From: Sneathiella chinensis
GTDB lineage: Bacteria > Pseudomonadota > Alphaproteobacteria > Sneathiellales > Sneathiellaceae
DNA: 64,000 bases
Assembly (NCBI RefSeq): GCF_012720115.1
Contig: NZ_VNWN01000006.1
Coordinates: 248,001-312,000, forward strand
Direction of reading: 5' to 3'
Position 1 is the stretch's first letter; each line of letters starts with the position of its first letter. This document shows positions 19,123 to 28,121 of this stretch, piece after piece. The notes under the pieces are model-generated. The model searched no databases. It saw only the letters and a list, made by a program, of their open reading frames with translations, and was not told the origin of the DNA. A program made the position numbers and the translations under genes.

Positions 19123-22100
19123 TTATTCGGCGGGCTGGATCGCCTGTTGTTCCCGTTTCGCCGCAAGACGTGCCCGTTTATGGGCGCGGCGCCGATCGAA
19201 ATAATCGGACACATTGGCGCCGATCATCAACAGGCTGGGCGTCATGATCAGGGTCAGGACCGTGGCAAAGGTCAGGCCGAAGGCCACCGCTGTTGACAAC
19301 TGCACCCACCACTGGGAGGAAGGCGCGCCCACAACCACCTCGCGGGAGAGGAAGTCGATATTGGTCTGCAGCGTCATGGGCAGCAGGCCAAAGATGGTGG
19401 TGATGGTTGTCAGCATAACCGGGCGAAGACGCTGCGCCCCCGTCCGAAGAATGGCCTCGCGGGCGTCCATGCCCTGTTTGCGAAGATAGGCAAAGGTGTC
19501 GATCAGAACGATATTGTTGTTCACTACGATCCCGGCCAGCGAGATAATCCCGACCCCCGTCATGACAATGCCGAACGGCTGTCCTGTGACAAGCAGGCCG
19601 ACAAACACGCCAATGGTGGACATGATCACCGCCGTCAGGATCAGGAAGGCATGATAGAAGCTGTTAAACTGGGTCACCAGAATGATGGCCATGATAAACA
19701 GGGCAACGCCAAAGGCCTTGCCAAGAAACGCCTGGGCTTTCTTCTGTTCCTCATCCTCGCCCTTGAACGCGAAGGACACATCCGGGTCCAGACCGGCCCC
19801 GTCCGGGGCTTTCAGCCATGCCTCGATCTCGCGCACCTTGTCATCCACCAGAACGCCGTCAACCACATTGGCCTTGATGGTCATCACCCGGACCGAATCC
19901 ACGCGGGTAATGGTTCCGACCTTGGGCTGGGGGGTGCGCTCCGCAAAGTTGGAGATGGGCACCATGCCGTGGTCTGTACTGATCCGAAGGTTGTCCAGTT
20001 GTTCAAGGCTGCGATATTCCTCCGGATAGCGGATGCGGATTTCCACTTCGTCATCCACTTCATGGGGACGATATTCATGGGCCTTGATACCATTGGTGAC
20101 CAACTGGATCGTCTTGCCGATGGTGGTTACATCGGCGCCAAAACGGCCCGCCTGTGCCCGGTCAACGGTGATCTGCCATTCGATACCGGGAATGGCGCGG
20201 CTGTCCTCAAGATCCTGAAGGTCGGCCACTTTCTGTTCCAGATGACTGCGGATTTTAACCACAGCCGGTTCCAGTTTCTCCGGGAAGCGGGAGGCCAGTT
20301 CGATCTGGATGTCCTTGCCGGTGGGCGGCCCGGCATCCGGTTCGCGGGTTTCCACCGTAATCCCGGCAATATACCGGGTCCTGTCCCGAATATCCTTGAA
20401 CACCTCGGCGGCGGGACGGCGTTCCAGCCAGTCCTTGAATTCCATCTGGATCACGCCGATCACATCCTCGGAAATGTCCTGTCCATCGGCGCCGCCGCCC
20501 GTCCGGGAATAGATGGACGAGAAATCATCCAGTTTCAGGACTTCCCGTTCCACCTGCTGAACCAGCATGTCCTTTTCAATGGTGGACATGTTGCCGCGCG
20601 CGTGGATATAGACAAGCGCCATTTCCGGCTCCACATCGGGGAAGAATTCCTCGCCGTTTCCGTGGGTCTGGTAATAGGCCTGTACCCCGATCAGGGTTAC
20701 GACCCCGGCCAGCACCACAAGGGACGGGCGCTTCAGGGCCTTTGACAGGGTGCGGATATAAAGGCCGGTTGCCCCGCCAATATTGCGAATATCCCCGCTT
20801 TCCGCTGCGGCCAGTGCCGACAGGGTTTTCGAGTTCATGGACCCGGCCTTGCCGAACACGGACCCCAGCGTTGGCACAAAGATCAGCGCCATCAGCAGAG
20901 AGCCGGTGAGGGTGGTAATCAGGGTGATGGGCAGGAACTTCATGAACTCGCCCACAACACCGGGCCAGAACAGAAGCGGCATGAACACGGCCAGTGTGGT
21001 GGCCGTGGAGGCGATAATGGGCCACGCCATGCGCTTTGCCGCCAGACCATAGGCTTCCACCCGGTCGAACCCCTCGGCCATCTTTCTGTCCGCGAACTCG
21101 GTCACCACAATGGCCCCGTCCACCAGCATGCCAACGGCCAGAATAAGGCCGAACAGCACCACGATATTGATGGTGAAGCCAAACAGGTACAGATACAGGA
21201 TACCGATCAGGAACGAGCCGGGAATGGACAGACCGACCAGACCGGCGGTGCGAACGCCAAGGGCACTGATCACCACGATCATGACAAGGATAATGGCGCT
21301 GATGATGTTGTTCTGCAGGTCCTTCAGCATGGTGCGGATATCGTCCGACTTGTCCTGACTGAAGGTAACCTCGACCCCTTCGGGCCAGTGCTTCTGTTCT
21401 TCCAGAACAAGGGTCTGCACCTGCTCGATGGTTTCGATGATGTTTTCACCCAGCCGCTTCTTGATTTCAAGCACCACGGCAGGCTTGCCGTTCAGGCGGG
21501 CATAGGTTTCCGCATCCTTGAAGGTCCGACGAATGGTGGTCACATCGCCAAGGGTGACAACGCCATCCCCGGACACCTTGAGCGGGATGGAAAAGACATC
21601 CTCGGCGGTTTCAAACAACCCCGGTACCTTGATGGAGAACCGGCCCTTGCCCGTATCCATCGCCCCGGCGGCCACCAGTCTGTTGTTAAGCTGCACCGCG
21701 TTGATCAGGTCCGTGTTGGAAATCTGGTAGCTTTCCAGCTTGACCGGATCGATGATGACTTCCAGTACCTCTTCGCGGTCGCCGCTGATATCGGCTGCCA
21801 GAACCCCTTGCAGGCCTTCAATGTCATCCTGTAGGTCCTTGGCAATGCGGATCAGGGTGCGGGTCGGGATTTCACCGGACAGGGTCACCACAAGGACCGG
21901 GAACAGGCCCACATTCACCTCGTGAACCGTGGGGTCATCGGTTTCCTCGGGCAGTTCCTTCTTGGCGATATCCACCTTTTCGCGCACATCATCAAGGGCG
22001 GAATCCGCATCGAAGCCCGCCTCAAACTCCATCAGGACGGATGCGTGACCCTCGCCGGCGGTGGATTTCATTTCCTTGATGCCCTCGATGCCGCGAAGCT

Positions 22101-22311
22101 CGATCTCCATGGGGCGGACCAGCAGGCGTTCCGCATCCTCGGGTGAGATGCCCTCATGGGTCATGGACACATAGATGATTGGAATGTTGACGTCCGGGTC
22201 GGATTCCTTGGCGATATCGTTATAGGCCACCGCACCGGCCACCAGAATCAGCAACAGGGTACTGATGATGGTGCGGGAGCGGTGAATGGCCGCATCAATC
22301 AGCGCATTCAT
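19123..22311 (-). CDS. RND-family efflux transporter, inner-membrane pump (AcrB/MexF-like)
   Basis: Proton-driven efflux pump of 1062 residues with the RND plan: one helix, a large periplasmic loop, six helices, a second loop and five helices. Family features include GISPEDAERLLVRPMEIELRGIEG in the first porter domain and the helix stretch GLILAVGMLVDGAIVVTEFADR with its conserved acidic residues. The C-terminal GIVVNNNIVLIDTF helix is also present. It overlaps the adaptor gene by four bases. No outer-membrane channel gene is in the cluster, so a shared TolC-like channel is expected. Substrates unknown. Confidence 0.95.
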   Translation of the reverse strand: MNALIDAAIHRSRTIISTLLLILVAGAVAYNDIAKESDPDVNIPIIYVSMTHEGISPEDAERLLVRPMEIELRGIEGIKEMKSTAGEGHASVLMEFEAGFDADSALDDVREKVDIAKKELPEETDDPTVHEVNVGLFPVLVVTLSGEIPTRTLIRIAKDLQDDIEGLQGVLAADISGDREEVLEVIIDPVKLESYQISNTDLINAVQLNNRLVAAGAMDTGKGRFSIKVPGLFETAEDVFSIPLKVSGDGVVTLGDVTTIRRTFKDAETYARLNGKPAVVLEIKKRLGENIIETIEQVQTLVLEEQKHWPEGVEVTFSQDKSDDIRTMLKDLQNNIISAIILVMIVVISALGVRTAGLVGLSIPGSFLIGILYLYLFGFTINIVVLFGLILAVGMLVDGAIVVTEFADRKMAEGFDRVEAYGLAAKRMAWPIIASTATTLAVFMPLLFWPGVVGEFMKFLPITLITTLTGSLLMALIFVPTLGSVFGKAGSMNSKTLSALAAAESGDIRNIGGATGLYIRTLSKALKRPSLVVLAGVVTLIGVQAYYQTHGNGEEFFPDVEPEMALVYIHARGNMSTIEKDMLVQQVEREVLKLDDFSSIYSRTGGGADGQDISEDVIGVIQMEFKDWLERRPAAEVFKDIRDRTRYIAGITVETREPDAGPPTGKDIQIELASRFPEKLEPAVVKIRSHLEQKVADLQDLEDSRAIPGIEWQITVDRAQAGRFGADVTTIGKTIQLVTNGIKAHEYRPHEVDDEVEIRIRYPEEYRSLEQLDNLRISTDHGMVPISNFAERTPQPKVGTITRVDSVRVMTIKANVVDGVLVDDKVREIEAWLKAPDGAGLDPDVSFAFKGEDEEQKKAQAFLGKAFGVALFIMAIILVTQFNSFYHAFLILTAVIMSTIGVFVGLLVTGQPFGIVMTGVGIISLAGIVVNNNIVLIDTFAYLRKQGMDAREAILRTGAQRLRPVMLTTITTIFGLLPMTLQTNIDFLSREVVVGAPSSQWWVQLSTAVAFGLTFATVLTLIMTPSLLMIGANVSDYFDRRRAHKRARLAAKREQQAIQPAE

Positions 22312-23414
22312 GAGCGGGCCCCCGCTGTTTCTGTCACCGGAACCACTTTTTCGCCGTCCTTGACGAATTCATTGCCGACCACAATCACCCGCGCTGTCTC
22401 GGGCAGGCCGCGAACCCACGCACCATCGTTTGAATCGGACAGGATGCTCACCGGAACGAAACGGACAATATCCCCATCATCAACAATGCGAATACCCAGC
22501 GTCCCTTCGTCATTCAGGGTCAGGTAAGCGGGTGACATGAAGTGGGCCTGCACCGGGGTGGTCAGGAACACGGTTTCCGCCGTGACGCCGGACCGGATGG
22601 TGCCTTCGGTATTATTGATCAGCAATTCAACACGGAACGTCCGGGTGGCCGGATCGGCGGTCTTGCCGATAAAGCGAATGGTGCCGGAAACCGTCTCGCC
22701 GGTCACAAGGCGGGCAGTGCCGCGGTCGCCAACCTTGATCCGGTTGACGAACATTTCCGAAATCTGGCCGGTGACAAGGAACGGGTCTTCATCGACCACC
22801 GTGGCAACCGGGTTGCCATCTTTCAGATAATCGCCGATCTCCACATGGCGCTCTTCCACAATGCCGTCAAACGGGGCCCGGATGATCAGGTCCTCCAGCA
22901 TGATGCGGACCGATTTGGCCTGGGCGAGGGCGCTGTCCAGCAAGGCCTTGCTGCTGGCCAGTGTGGTATTGGCGCTGAAGCCCTTCTTGTTCAGGGACTT
23001 GGCAGCGGCATACTCAATTTCCCGCTGGCGGACCAGAGCCTCGGCTTCGGCAAGTTGGGCAAGGCGGGCCTTGACGGCAAACTTGACCAGAATGTCGCCC
23101 TCCTTGACCCGCTGGCCCCGCTCGGCGAGGACTTCAACAACCCGGCCCGGCGTTTCCGCCTTCAATTCAACGGTTCTGAAAGCCTCCGTCTTGCCGCGCA
23201 CCACAACTTCCTGCGTGCGTTCGGACGCGACAAAGGTGCGGACCTGTACCTCAAGAGGGGAGACCGTATTGGGCTCAAGGGCCGCCGACAGATCCGCTGT
23301 TTCCGCGTCTGTGCCCGCGACTGGCTCCGGCTCGTCACTGGCAAATTGCCCGGAAAGGATCCAGCCGGTCACGCCAACGGCGATCGTGATGGCAATAATA
23401 ACTGAACGGTTCAC
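22308..23414 (-). CDS. RND efflux periplasmic adaptor (membrane fusion protein)
   Basis: 368-residue HlyD/AcrA-type adaptor linking the pump to an outer-membrane channel. An N-terminal signal-anchor helix is followed by a biotinyl-lipoyl-like half (AETPGRVVEVLAERGQRVKEGDILVKF), a short hairpin helix, and the matching half (LIIRAPFDGIVEERHVEIGDYL). A beta-barrel domain completes it. The stop/start overlap with the pump gene shows translational coupling. The PadR regulator gene lies 43 bases upstream on the same strand. Confidence 0.94.
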   Translation of the reverse strand: MNRSVIIAITIAVGVTGWILSGQFASDEPEPVAGTDAETADLSAALEPNTVSPLEVQVRTFVASERTQEVVVRGKTEAFRTVELKAETPGRVVEVLAERGQRVKEGDILVKFAVKARLAQLAEAEALVRQREIEYAAAKSLNKKGFSANTTLASSKALLDSALAQAKSVRIMLEDLIIRAPFDGIVEERHVEIGDYLKDGNPVATVVDEDPFLVTGQISEMFVNRIKVGDRGTARLVTGETVSGTIRFIGKTADPATRTFRVELLINNTEGTIRSGVTAETVFLTTPVQAHFMSPAYLTLNDEGTLGIRIVDDGDIVRFVPVSILSDSNDGAWVRGLPETARVIVVGNEFVKDGEKVVPVTETAGARS

Positions 23415-23457
23415 AGATTTACCTCTTTTAGGGTCCTGAATGGAAAGGCCGATGGTT

Positions 23458-24003
23458 TCATTTGACAGACTGTTTGGCAGGTGCCCGGACAGGGGCCGGT
23501 GCCTCGATCAAGTGTCTGTTCTGTTCCAGGTATTCAATTGCAGCCTGATACATCGTAACGCCAAATCCACATAGAAATTGCTCGGATTGCGATTGTTTCA
23601 TGCCACAGCCTTGTGACAATTCGTCCTTTTTTTGACGATAATCCATAATTTGATTGTCAATCAGCCGGGATACGTTGCCCGGTTGCAACAAGTGAGAAAA
23701 CATCAGTGTGGCCAGAAAGTCGGAGCGGAATTTGTCCGCTGCCGGGGCGTTGTGGATTTCCTTGAGGAATTCCTCCCGGCCCGCCGGGGTGATTGAATAC
23801 ACCTTGCGGTCCGGCCGCCGGCTCTGGCTTTCGGCGCGGCAGGAAACCAACCCTTCTTTCGTTAACCGGTTAAGGGAAGGGTAAATGGAACTGAAGCTGG
23901 CGTCATAGACCATGCTCATGCGGTCCTGAAACGCCTTCTTGATCTCGTATCCTGTGGCTTCCCCGAAGGTCAGCAACCCCAGACAGAGTGTCCTGATGTC
24001 CAT
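23458..24003 (-). CDS. PadR-family transcriptional regulator
   Basis: 181 residues. The winged-helix PadR domain fills about 1-85 (LGLLTFGEATGYEIKK, FSSIYPSLNRLTKEGLV, RKVYSITPAGREEFL), followed by a helical dimerisation domain. It is the first gene of the minus-strand cluster with the RND adaptor and pump. The likely role is ligand-responsive repression of its own transcript and the pump. A palindromic operator candidate lies about 60 bases upstream. Confidence 0.93.
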   Translation of the reverse strand: MDIRTLCLGLLTFGEATGYEIKKAFQDRMSMVYDASFSSIYPSLNRLTKEGLVSCRAESQSRRPDRKVYSITPAGREEFLKEIHNAPAADKFRSDFLATLMFSHLLQPGNVSRLIDNQIMDYRQKKDELSQGCGMKQSQSEQFLCGFGVTMYQAAIEYLEQNRHLIEAPAPVRAPAKQSVK

Positions 24004-24061
24004 TTATCCTGCTCTCCCTGCCTGCATGTCCTTCTGGAATGCAGGGCCGTTATTCTATCAC

Positions 24062-24085
24062 TATATCGGACCGATATATATCGAT
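24062..24085. promoter_or_regulatory. Predicted PadR operator (overlapping palindromes)
   Basis: TATATCGG-A-CCGATATA is a perfect 8-1-8 palindrome at 24062-24078. CGATATATATCG, a second perfect 12-base palindrome, overlaps it at 24072-24083. The ATATCG half-site occurs three times. The location, upstream of the padR start, fits autorepression. Binding is inferred, not shown. Confidence 0.55.
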
Positions 24086-24320
24086 CTGTCATATCAGCGG
24101 CGAAAACAATGAGGACGGCAGGGGGCGTTGTCTGTGACCTTTGTCACGGGGAAAAGACAATTGGGAACGCAGGTGTCTCTTTTTCGTCTTATTGAAACGA
24201 AAAGGTGACAGAAAAATGTGACGTAGATAACAAAATGCAGCCGGTCCGAACCGGTGCAAGAGGCCCGGTATCCGAATTCCCTAAAGTGATTCTATCAGAA
24301 GAATGTCCTTGAGGGTCCGC

Positions 24321-24494
24321 TTATCCTTGCAGGTTTTTATACCTGTCCTGCTCATGGGCGCAAAGGGGCGCAGGGGTGTCTGTCCCAAGGGTTGCGGTCG
24401 AGAAGGAGGTTGCGGACGGGACGGCCCAGGCCATCACCACAAACAGCAGTACCAGAAACAGGGTGGTCAGCGTGGAAAGTGTTCTCAGATACAT
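24321..24494 (-). CDS. Possible small membrane protein (57 residues)
   Basis: A short minus-strand frame, ATG at 24494, begins MYLRTLSTLT and runs into a strongly hydrophobic stretch (LFLVLLFVVMAWAV, residues 12-25). A polar tail with PAPLCAHEQDRYKN follows. AGGGGG stands six bases before the ATG. It could be a small inner-membrane protein or a short secreted peptide. No family is recognised; the call rests only on the ribosome site and the hydrophobic segment. Confidence 0.4.
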   Translation of the reverse strand: MYLRTLSTLTTLFLVLLFVVMAWAVPSATSFSTATLGTDTPAPLCAHEQDRYKNLQG

Positions 24495-24498
24495 GATG

Positions 24499-24541
24499 TC
24501 CCCCTGACAGAATGATGCATTTGCAAACCTTATCAGGGGGA
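24499..24541. repeat. Inverted repeat covering the ribosome site of the 57-residue frame
   Basis: Arms TCCCCCTGA (24499-24507) and TCAGGGGGA (24533-24541) are perfect complements with a 25-base loop. On the minus strand the second arm in transcription order contains the AGGGGG ribosome site of the frame starting at 24494. Folding would hide that site. Confidence 0.5.
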
Positions 24542-24599
24542 TGTGTCTATTCTTGGCCGAAAAGACGGCAGGAATAAGGTGACGGCGCCTTTTTGGCGG

Positions 24600-24815
24600 T
24601 CAGGCGTTTTCTTTAGCGGCCCGGCGGCGACCACGCAGTTCCTTGATGACGGCGAGTTTTTCCTCGCTGGACATCAGGGACCAGCCACCGATTTCGAGGC
24701 GGTTGCGAAAACAGCCCTTACAATACAGGTTGGCGTCATCCATGCTGCAAATGCCGGTGCAGGGGGACGGGATGTCGGTGTTCAGGTTCTTCTGTTTGAT
24801 AACGGTTCTGTGCAT
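24600..24815 (-). CDS. DUF1289-family small cysteine protein
   Basis: 71 residues with the DUF1289 pattern SPCTGICSMDDANLYCKGC and RNRLEIGGW. The four cysteines (19, 23, 32, 35) suggest a metal or Fe-S site; the family function is not established. It is the last gene of a five-gene minus-strand set with a Fe-S scaffold and molybdenum-enzyme maturation genes, 17 bases after the scaffold gene. Confidence 0.9.
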   Translation of the reverse strand: MHRTVIKQKNLNTDIPSPCTGICSMDDANLYCKGCFRNRLEIGGWSLMSSEEKLAVIKELRGRRRAAKENA

Positions 24816-24832
24816 AGTCGAAAATCAGCTTC

Positions 24833-25276
24833 TTATTCTTGTTGTTCTGTTTGTGTTTCCAGAATTTCGATCAGCGCATTGAAAGGAAGCAATACGCAAA
24901 TATGGCGGCTTTTGTGATCCTTCACCGGGGCAAAGAATTCCAACCCCTCCCAGGGCAGGTCGATGTCACCATCTTGTTCTTCCCCCTTTTCCAGAAGGGC
25001 AAGAAGGGCGGCGCGAACCCGGTCGATATCCTCCAGTGTCAGACCGACCGCATGTTCCCCAAGAAGAGAGGCAGACGCCTGACACAGCATACAGGCCTTG
25101 TTGTCATGGGCAAGCTCCATGATGCGTCCGTCTTCAAGGCGGACCTGAAGCGTGACCCGATCCCCGCAGGTCGGGTTATCCAGGGTCAGGGTGGCGTTTG
25201 GGGCGCTAAGGGTGCCGGCGCCTGTTGCGTTGGCTGCAAGCCGCATCAGGCTTTTCTGGTACAGTTCCTGGATCAC
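24833..25276 (-). CDS. IscU/NifU-N-like iron-sulfur cluster scaffold
   Basis: 147 residues with the three scaffold regions: DNPTCGDR (Cys37, Asp39), KACMLCQASASLL (Cys62 and Cys65) and KSRHICVLLPF (Cys127). These are the usual cluster ligands plus the Asp that makes clusters labile. A short C-terminal acidic tail follows. The neighbours are a molybdenum-cofactor cytidylyltransferase-like protein and two XdhC-type factors. A role in assembling Fe-S clusters for a molybdenum hydroxylase is therefore a reasonable inference, though general Fe-S assembly is not excluded. Confidence 0.88.
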   Translation of the reverse strand: MIQELYQKSLMRLAANATGAGTLSAPNATLTLDNPTCGDRVTLQVRLEDGRIMELAHDNKACMLCQASASLLGEHAVGLTLEDIDRVRAALLALLEKGEEQDGDIDLPWEGLEFFAPVKDHKSRHICVLLPFNALIEILETQTEQQE

Positions 25277-25283
25277 TTGAAAC

Positions 25284-26918
25284 TCACTTCTTCTTTTTGG
25301 ATACGAGGGACAGCATGTCTGGTGTGTCTATATCAATGAAAATGCCGTCACTGTCAATTTCCACAGAATGAACAACATCTTCGTTATTTAAAATCAATTG
25401 CTTGGCGCCAATATCTCCAGTGATTTCTGAGATTTGATTCTGGAGCTGGCTGGAAATCAGGACCGGGTTTCCCCGCTTTCCCTTGATGGTGGGGACGATG
25501 ATGGCGCGGCCTTCGTCGGGGTTGAAAGCGTCAATCAGGCGGTTCAGAATGTCCGCCGAGACAAGCGGCATGTCCCCAAGGCAAACCAGAATGCCGTCAT
25601 GGTCCCCGGCCAGTTTCTGAAAACCGGTTTTGAGGGAGGTGGATAACCCGTCAGCGTAATCGGGGTTGTCGGCACAATCGACCCCCAGATCCCAAACTGA
25701 TTTCCGAATGGCCTCTGCCTCATGCCCGCAGACCAGCAGGGTTTTGTCCACCCGCGCCGCAAGAACCTGTTCGGTCACATGGCGGATCATGGGTTTGCCA
25801 TCAATGAGGGCGAGGAGCTTGTTTTCAGGCCCCATGCGCCGGGATTGCCCCGCCGCAAGGATCAGGCCCGCGATTTTCAGGGGCTGTCCCCCGGTGTGGC
25901 GGCGCCGGGTTCCATCCCGCGGTTGCGGGCGGCTTGGAATTTCCTTGAGAAGGCCGCCTTCGCCCATTTCCATGATATCCTGTGCACCCACGGGAATATC
26001 GGCCAGTAACCGTTGCAGGACCCAGTCGAATCCGTTCAGTTTCGGCGATCGGGTACAGCCGGGCAGACCGACAACGGTGGCCTTGTCCAGTTCCCCCAGC
26101 AGCAGAAGATTGCCGGGGTCGACGGGCATACCGAAATGAAGGACCGTGCCGCCACTCTCCTCAAGGGCGCGGGGAATGACATCGCGAATATCTGTAATGG
26201 CCGATGCCCCGAAAACAAGGATCAGGTCGCAGCCTTCCTGTTCAAGGGTTTTCAATGCCGGGGCCAGTTCGGTTTCATGATGGGGAATGACCATGTGGCG
26301 ATACAGGCTGTTGCCGCACTGGTCCAACCGGTCGGACAGGACGCGAACCGATTTCTCGATAGTCTTGTCCGTGGTGCCGGGAAGACGGGTTGAGACAAGC
26401 CCGATCTTTTTGGGCGTGAAGGGACTGACCGTGACCAGCTTGTCACGGGCGGACCCACAAAATTTAGTGGCCCGATCCAGATGGGCGCGATGGGCGGCGA
26501 AGGGAATGATCTTGACGGTGGCCAGCATCTGGCCCGCCTCTACCTTCTCCATATGGCGGACGGTTGCGACTGTAACGCTTTGGTCTATTGTATTGATTTT
26601 ATTAATAAGTTCACGGTTGATGCGGGCGACGCCTGCCTGCTTTGCATGAAGGTTGGCCCGGCCTGTGAAGGGCGGGGCAACGGACACATGATCGCCGTTG
26701 AACTGTTCCGACAGAAGGCGGGCGGCGTCATCTTCGGCGATGTCGTCTGCTTCCAGCCGGGCGGCGAGCACGGTCTCATGCCCGGCCTTGGCCAGACAGG
26801 CCAGCATCTCGGTATCCAGCACTTGCCCTTTCTTCAGCCGGCCAAGGGGACCGGCATCCACGGCATGGGCAAGGATGGCCCCTTCGGCCATGGACAGGGG
26901 CAGGCGGTCAAAGATCAT
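25284..26918 (-). CDS. Molybdopterin-binding protein fused to MobA/MocA-like nucleotidyltransferase
   Basis: 544-residue two-domain protein. The first ~340 residues resemble a MoeA/MogA-type molybdopterin-binding domain (DLILVFGASAITDIRDVIPRALEESGG, then VVGLPGCTRSPKLNGFDW). The last ~195 are an NTP-transferase domain (LILAAGQSRRMGPENKLLALIDGKPM, GDMPLVSADIL). This fusion is known in alphaproteobacteria and fits synthesis of the cytosine-dinucleotide molybdenum cofactor used by xanthine-dehydrogenase-family enzymes. It overlaps the upstream XdhC-like gene by 11 bases and lies 7 bases before the scaffold gene. Confidence 0.9.
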   Translation of the reverse strand: MIFDRLPLSMAEGAILAHAVDAGPLGRLKKGQVLDTEMLACLAKAGHETVLAARLEADDIAEDDAARLLSEQFNGDHVSVAPPFTGRANLHAKQAGVARINRELINKINTIDQSVTVATVRHMEKVEAGQMLATVKIIPFAAHRAHLDRATKFCGSARDKLVTVSPFTPKKIGLVSTRLPGTTDKTIEKSVRVLSDRLDQCGNSLYRHMVIPHHETELAPALKTLEQEGCDLILVFGASAITDIRDVIPRALEESGGTVLHFGMPVDPGNLLLLGELDKATVVGLPGCTRSPKLNGFDWVLQRLLADIPVGAQDIMEMGEGGLLKEIPSRPQPRDGTRRRHTGGQPLKIAGLILAAGQSRRMGPENKLLALIDGKPMIRHVTEQVLAARVDKTLLVCGHEAEAIRKSVWDLGVDCADNPDYADGLSTSLKTGFQKLAGDHDGILVCLGDMPLVSADILNRLIDAFNPDEGRAIIVPTIKGKRGNPVLISSQLQNQISEITGDIGAKQLILNNEDVVHSVEIDSDGIFIDIDTPDMLSLVSKKKK

Positions 26919-27603
26919 GGCGGGCCCCTTTTCGCAAGATCAGGGTCAGTTCGGCCATGATGGAAATGGCAATCTCGGCCGGGTTTCGGGCCCCGATATC
27001 CAGACCGACCGGCCCATGAATGCGGTCCATGTCGGTTTTGCTGAAACCGGCCTCTGTCAGCCGGTCCTCGCGTTTTGCACGGGTTCTGGTACTGCCAAGG
27101 GCACCGATATAGAACATGTCCGTTCTGAGTGCCGCTTGCAGGGCCGGGTCATCCAGTTTGGCGTCATGGGTCAGGGTGACAAGGGCGCTGCGTCTGTCCG
27201 GTGCCAAATCGCTCAAGGCTTCGTCCGGCCAGCGGGTATCAAGGGCCACATCGGGAAAGCGAAGGTCGGAGGCAAAGCTGCGTCTGGGATCGATGACCGT
27301 TACGTCATATCCCGCAGCGGCCGCCATGGGCACCAACTTCTGGGCGATATGGACGGCGCCAACAACAAAAAGCCGAAGCGGCGGGTTGAAGATATTGAGG
27401 AAAACAGGCCCTTCATCCGTTTCCACTTCCTGCGGCCTGTCCATTTGAAGGGCCGATCTTGCCGCATTGATGATGTTGTTTTCCTCTTTTATTTCAAATG
27501 GATACATTAATTTGCTGTGGCCATTTGTCAGGTTTGTCGCCAGCACAACCTGTCGCTTTTCGGCCTTGGCCCGTTGAAGTTCTTCCAGAAGCGCGAGATC
27601 CAT
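26908..27603 (-). CDS. XdhC/CoxI-family maturation factor, Rossmann-domain protein
   Basis: 231 residues. It carries the C-terminal XdhC Rossmann domain (PLRLFVVGAVHIAQKLVPMAAAAGYDVTVIDPR, then ALVTLTHDAKLDDPALQAAL and IGALGSTRTRAKR). XdhC-type proteins bind molybdenum cofactor, favour its sulfuration and insert it into xanthine-dehydrogenase-family apoenzymes. The N-terminal half lacks the usual GSAPRPVG motif, which is instead found in the separate gene just upstream, so the two probably form one split XdhC unit. Confidence 0.9.
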   Translation of the reverse strand: MDLALLEELQRAKAEKRQVVLATNLTNGHSKLMYPFEIKEENNIINAARSALQMDRPQEVETDEGPVFLNIFNPPLRLFVVGAVHIAQKLVPMAAAAGYDVTVIDPRRSFASDLRFPDVALDTRWPDEALSDLAPDRRSALVTLTHDAKLDDPALQAALRTDMFYIGALGSTRTRAKREDRLTEAGFSKTDMDRIHGPVGLDIGARNPAEIAISIMAELTLILRKGARHDL

Positions 27604-27614
27604 GGCAGGCTCTT

Positions 27615-27953
27615 TCAGTTGACGGTTTCAATGAAGATGCGGATCTTGCCGCCACAGGCAAGACCCACTTCCCAGGCCTGATCATCGCTGACGCCGAACT
27701 CCAGACTTTTTGTACCGCCGGATTGCATCAGGGACAGGGCTTCCTGAATGACGGCCCCTTCCACGCAGCCACCACTGACCGATCCGACCATATTGCCTGC
27801 CTCGTCAATGGCAAGCTGGCTGCCAACCGGGCGGGGGGCCGATCCCCATGTCTGGATGACCGTGGCAATGGCAACGGACTTGCCCGCCTGTTTCCAGTCA
27901 AGGGCTGTTGCAAGGGCATCATCCCGAAGGGCCTGATCAAGCGAGGACGTCAT
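27615..27953 (-). CDS. XdhC/CoxI-family N-terminal domain protein
   Basis: About 112 residues from ATG at 27953 (MTSSLDQALRDD). The frame is open to 28043, but the extra residues have no family character. The diagnostic XdhC segment TWGSAPRPVGSQLAID and SVSGGCVEGAVIQEA are present, followed by VGLACGGKIRIFIE at the C-terminus. It is the first gene of the five-gene maturation cluster and complements the Rossmann-domain XdhC gene 11 bases downstream. No ribosome site is strong, so the exact start is uncertain. Confidence 0.88.
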   Translation of the reverse strand: MTSSLDQALRDDALATALDWKQAGKSVAIATVIQTWGSAPRPVGSQLAIDEAGNMVGSVSGGCVEGAVIQEALSLMQSGGTKSLEFGVSDDQAWEVGLACGGKIRIFIETVN

Positions 27954-28121
27954 GGCGCTGTCATGGATGGGACCTTCCTGAGACTGGCCTTCCTGCAGCC
28001 AGCCGGTTCCCCTTGCCCGGCCCCGGATGGGGGAGGTGGGCATGGAAGGGATTTGGCAGGCGGACGCAGACGCAGGTCATGTTACGGCAAGGGGCATGAT
28101 GGGTTTGCTCATAGTTCGGGT

